A model generated the notes under the pieces. That model did no database searches. It saw nothing but the letters and a program-made list of their open reading frames with translations, and was not told where the DNA came from. From an uncultured Selenomonas sp. (lineage in GTDB: Bacteria; Bacillota; Negativicutes; Selenomonadales; Selenomonadaceae), in the NCBI GenBank assembly GCA_947097535.1, contig CAMURM010000098.1, forward strand, positions 1-6,407: a stretch of DNA of 6,407 nucleotides. Reading direction: 5' to 3'. Shown piece by piece: positions 4,732-6,407 of this stretch. The translations under genes were made by a program, and so were the position numbers. Each line of letters starts with the position of its first letter. Position 1 is the first letter of the stretch.

Positions 4732-6407
4732 TCAGAGACTCAAGCCCTCAATTTCGAGATCTCGTTCCGCGTGGAAGCGGTAGAGTCCGAGCGTTGCGGC
4801 GCGGACGGGACGCGGCGTGCCGAAGAGGCAGACGACGTTATCGAGGCCAAAGTCGAAGCGCGGCGCGGCGTCCTGCACGAGTGCCGTAAGGATGCCGCCT
4901 GCGCTGAGCACGGCATTGACCGTGAAAGCGCTCACGTTCCCCTCCGCCTGCACGATGCGGTAGTTGCCGAGGACGCCGTCCGCGATGCCGCCCGCCTTGC
5001 CGATGACGGCGTAACTGCCGGGGGTGTTCGTATCGGCGGCAGCGGTCGTGAAGGTCACGCCGTCTGCGCCGAATACGCTTTCATCCTCACCCTCAACAAA
5101 GCCCTGTGCCTTCCCTGTGAAAGCAGGCAGCGGCTCACCCTGCATAGCGGTCTTGGCATCGGCGGTCAGCGTGAGATCACGCGGCGTAATCGTACCCGTC
5201 CCCTGCGCTGTATTGGCGATGCTGTAGTTCCCCGCATCTGCACCTGTGAGGACGACGCCCGCGTAGTCAACGGTGACTGCTGCAGCGACATCCTTGCTGT
5301 TGTACACCGCGCCTGCGGCAGTCGCTGTCACGCTGTCACCTGCGACGATGTTGCCGAGTGCCGCGTGGAACTTCGATGCGTCTGCGGCTCTCGTACCGTC
5401 GTAGGTCTTGCTCTGCGACGCGACTTCGCCGAACGTCAGCGCACGCCGCGCGATCGTGCCGATGCCCGTGAGCGCAGTCTTATCTAGCGTGTAGTTCCCC
5501 GCGCCTGTGCCCGTGAGCGTGAGGTTCTTGAAGGTTACTTCCTTATCTGTCCCCGCGTCTTTGCCCGCCGTATACGCGCCTGTGGCAGATGCCAGTGCGA
5601 GATTGTTGCCCTCTGTGCCGATGAAGCCCGTGAGGGTGTAGTTCGTCCCCTTCGCGAGTTCCTGCGTGACGCTGTCGCTCCCGTCGTAGGTCTTGTCAAA
5701 GCGTGCGCCGCCCGCGAGCGCGAGATTCAGCTGTTTCGGCGTGATCCTGCCCTGCCCCTCGGCGGTATTGGAAATAGCATAGTTCGCCGCGCCTGTGCCT
5801 GTAAGGGAGACGCCCGTATAGCTCACTTTATTTGCCCCGGCGACGTTCTTGTCGTTGTACGCCGCGCCCGCAGCGGTCGCCGTTACGCTGCCTTCCTCAC
5901 CCGCGACGAGATTACCGAGCGTCGCTTGGAACTTCGACGTGTCTGCGGAGGTCGTGCCGTCGTAGGTCTTGCTCTGCGCCGCGACGGTATCAACAGTCAG
6001 CGCACGCCGCGTGATCGTGCCCGCGCCCTGTGCCGTGGTGGCGGCGAGCGTGTAGTTCCCCGCATCTACACCTCGGAGTGCAATGCCCGTGTAGTCGATG
6101 CGATTTGCCCGAGCGACGTTCTTGTCGTTGTAGGCTGCACCTGCGGCGGCGGCTGTCACGCTGTCCCCCGCGATGGTATCCGCGAGCGCCGCGTGGAACT
6201 TCCCTACGTCTGCCGCAGTCGTGCCGTCGTAGGTCTTTGTCTGCGCCGCGACTGCGCCGAGCGTCAGCGCACGCTTCGTGATCGTGCCTGTGCCCGTGAG
6301 CGCGGTCTTGTTCAGCGTGTAGTTGCCTGCGCCCGTGCCTGTGAGCGTCAGTCCGTCGAACGTGACGGCTTTGTCTGCGGCGGCGTTCTTGTCGGCGTAT
6401 TTTCCTG
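4732..6407 (-). CDS. Large YDG/MBG-repeat surface protein (filamentous-haemagglutinin-like adhesin), 5' part outside window
   Basis: The minus-strand frame is open from the window edge to a TGA at 4732-4734: 557 codons of the C-terminal part. The GTG at 6159 is an internal valine, not the start, because the repeat pattern continues unbroken upstream of it. The visible part has the tail of one repeat (residues 1-45) and four full YDG-type repeats (46-134, 135-224, 225-321, 322-409), each with TYDG near its start and a G(A)xNY(T/A/S) motif near its end. One MBG-type domain follows (about 410-497; QGEPLPAFTGKAQGFVEGE, GSYAVIG, GNYRI), then a 60-residue tail ending RDLEIEGLSL. The protein is rich in Ala, Gly and Thr and has one cysteine (526). 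Such repeats are known from long secreted or surface-attached proteins of diderms, often of the two-partner-secretion type. The secretion domain would be N-terminal and is not visible. No LPXTG motif, SLH domain or autotransporter barrel is at the C-terminus. Adhesion is inferred, not shown. Confidence 0.85.
   Translation of the reverse strand, partial: GKYADKNAAADKAVTFDGLTLTGTGAGNYTLNKTALTGTGTITKRALTLGAVAAQTKTYDGTTAADVGKFHAALADTIAGDSVTAAAAGAAYNDKNVARANRIDYTGIALRGVDAGNYTLAATTAQGAGTITRRALTVDTVAAQSKTYDGTTSADTSKFQATLGNLVAGEEGSVTATAAGAAYNDKNVAGANKVSYTGVSLTGTGAANYAISNTAEGQGRITPKQLNLALAGGARFDKTYDGSDSVTQELAKGTNYTLTGFIGTEGNNLALASATGAYTAGKDAGTDKEVTFKNLTLTGTGAGNYTLDKTALTGIGTIARRALTFGEVASQSKTYDGTRAADASKFHAALGNIVAGDSVTATAAGAVYNSKDVAAAVTVDYAGVVLTGADAGNYSIANTAQGTGTITPRDLTLTADAKTAMQGEPLPAFTGKAQGFVEGEDESVFGADGVTFTTAAADTNTPGSYAVIGKAGGIADGVLGNYRIVQAEGNVSAFTVNAVLSAGGILTALVQDAAPRFDFGLDNVVCLFGTPRPVRAATLGLYRFHAERDLEIEGLSL
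5179..6405 (-). repeat. Array of YDG-type coding repeats (4 complete plus 1 partial)
   Basis: Unit limits in reading order: partial 6405-6271 (45 residues), A 6270-6004 (89), B 6003-5734 (90), C 5733-5443 (97), D 5442-5179 (88). Units A, B and D share the plan ALT..VA.Q.KTYDGT..AD..KF.A.L...AG...SVTA.AAGA.YN.K.VA, then Y.G..L.G..A.NY and G.ITPR/TRR. Unit C differs in its middle (QELAKGTNYTLTGFIGTEGNNLALASATGAY), and the leading partial unit matches the C-type end (TLTGTGAGNYTL.KTALTG.GTI). The array is therefore a mix of two unit classes. The codons for the KTYDG core are identical in all four full units: the 14-mer ccgtcgtaggtctt, plus-strand, at 5396, 5681, 5957 and 6224. Confidence 0.9.

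Noticed and set aside
6157..6159. GTG at 6159 as the start of the repeat protein
   Set aside because: It lies in the middle of a YDG repeat (AGDSVTA). The frame stays open with matching repeat sequence to the window edge, so it is an internal valine.
5179..6405. Regular repeats as a possible CRISPR array
   Set aside because: The period is about 264-291 bp, the repeats lie within one open coding frame and vary between units; they encode protein domains.

Overview
The window reads as chromosome from a GC-rich Negativicute (a diderm Firmicute; a Selenomonas-like relative is my best guess). This is inferred from the combination present. The gene order dgt-dnaG-rpoD and the short RpoD without a large non-conserved insert are typical of Firmicutes. 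The LptA/OstA-type periplasmic protein implies a lipopolysaccharide outer membrane. The YDG/MBG-repeat protein resembles filamentous-haemagglutinin-type surface proteins of diderms. No species can be named from the sequence alone.

Layout. Positions 1-3906 hold three housekeeping genes on the minus strand, in transcription order: dgt (3906-2899, HD-domain dNTP triphosphohydrolase), dnaG (2677-893, primase) and rpoD (814 to beyond position 1, primary sigma factor, C-terminus cut off by the window edge). dnaG and rpoD are 78 bp apart and very likely co-transcribed, as in the classical macromolecular-synthesis operon. dgt and dnaG are separated by 221 bp. That gap holds an AT-rich 21-bp perfect dyad and, closer to dnaG, a GC-rich hairpin. 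I see no convincing terminator there, so both read-through and an internal promoter are possible.

Positions 3907-4078 form a divergent promoter region. On the plus strand a good sigma-70-type promoter (TGGAAA, 17 bp, TATGAT) drives a small exported LptA/OstA-family protein (4079-4615). This gene appears to be transcribed alone and ends at a very strong hairpin terminator (4634-4679).

Positions 4732-6407 are entirely coding on the minus strand, convergent with the LptA-like gene. They hold the 3' part (557 codons) of a large repetitive surface protein: four complete YDG-type repeats of 88-97 residues, the tail of a fifth, one MBG-type domain, and a 60-residue C-terminal tail ending in a stop at 4732. 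The start lies outside the window.

How the genes relate: dgt, dnaG and rpoD link dNTP pool control, replication priming and housekeeping transcription. The LptA-like protein and the adhesin both concern the outer envelope but point towards each other and share only the terminator region. The housekeeping part is ordinary. The adhesin repeat structure, the stand-alone LptA-like gene and the dyad and hairpin before dnaG are the points most worth a second look. I did not find clear evidence of a new biological system.
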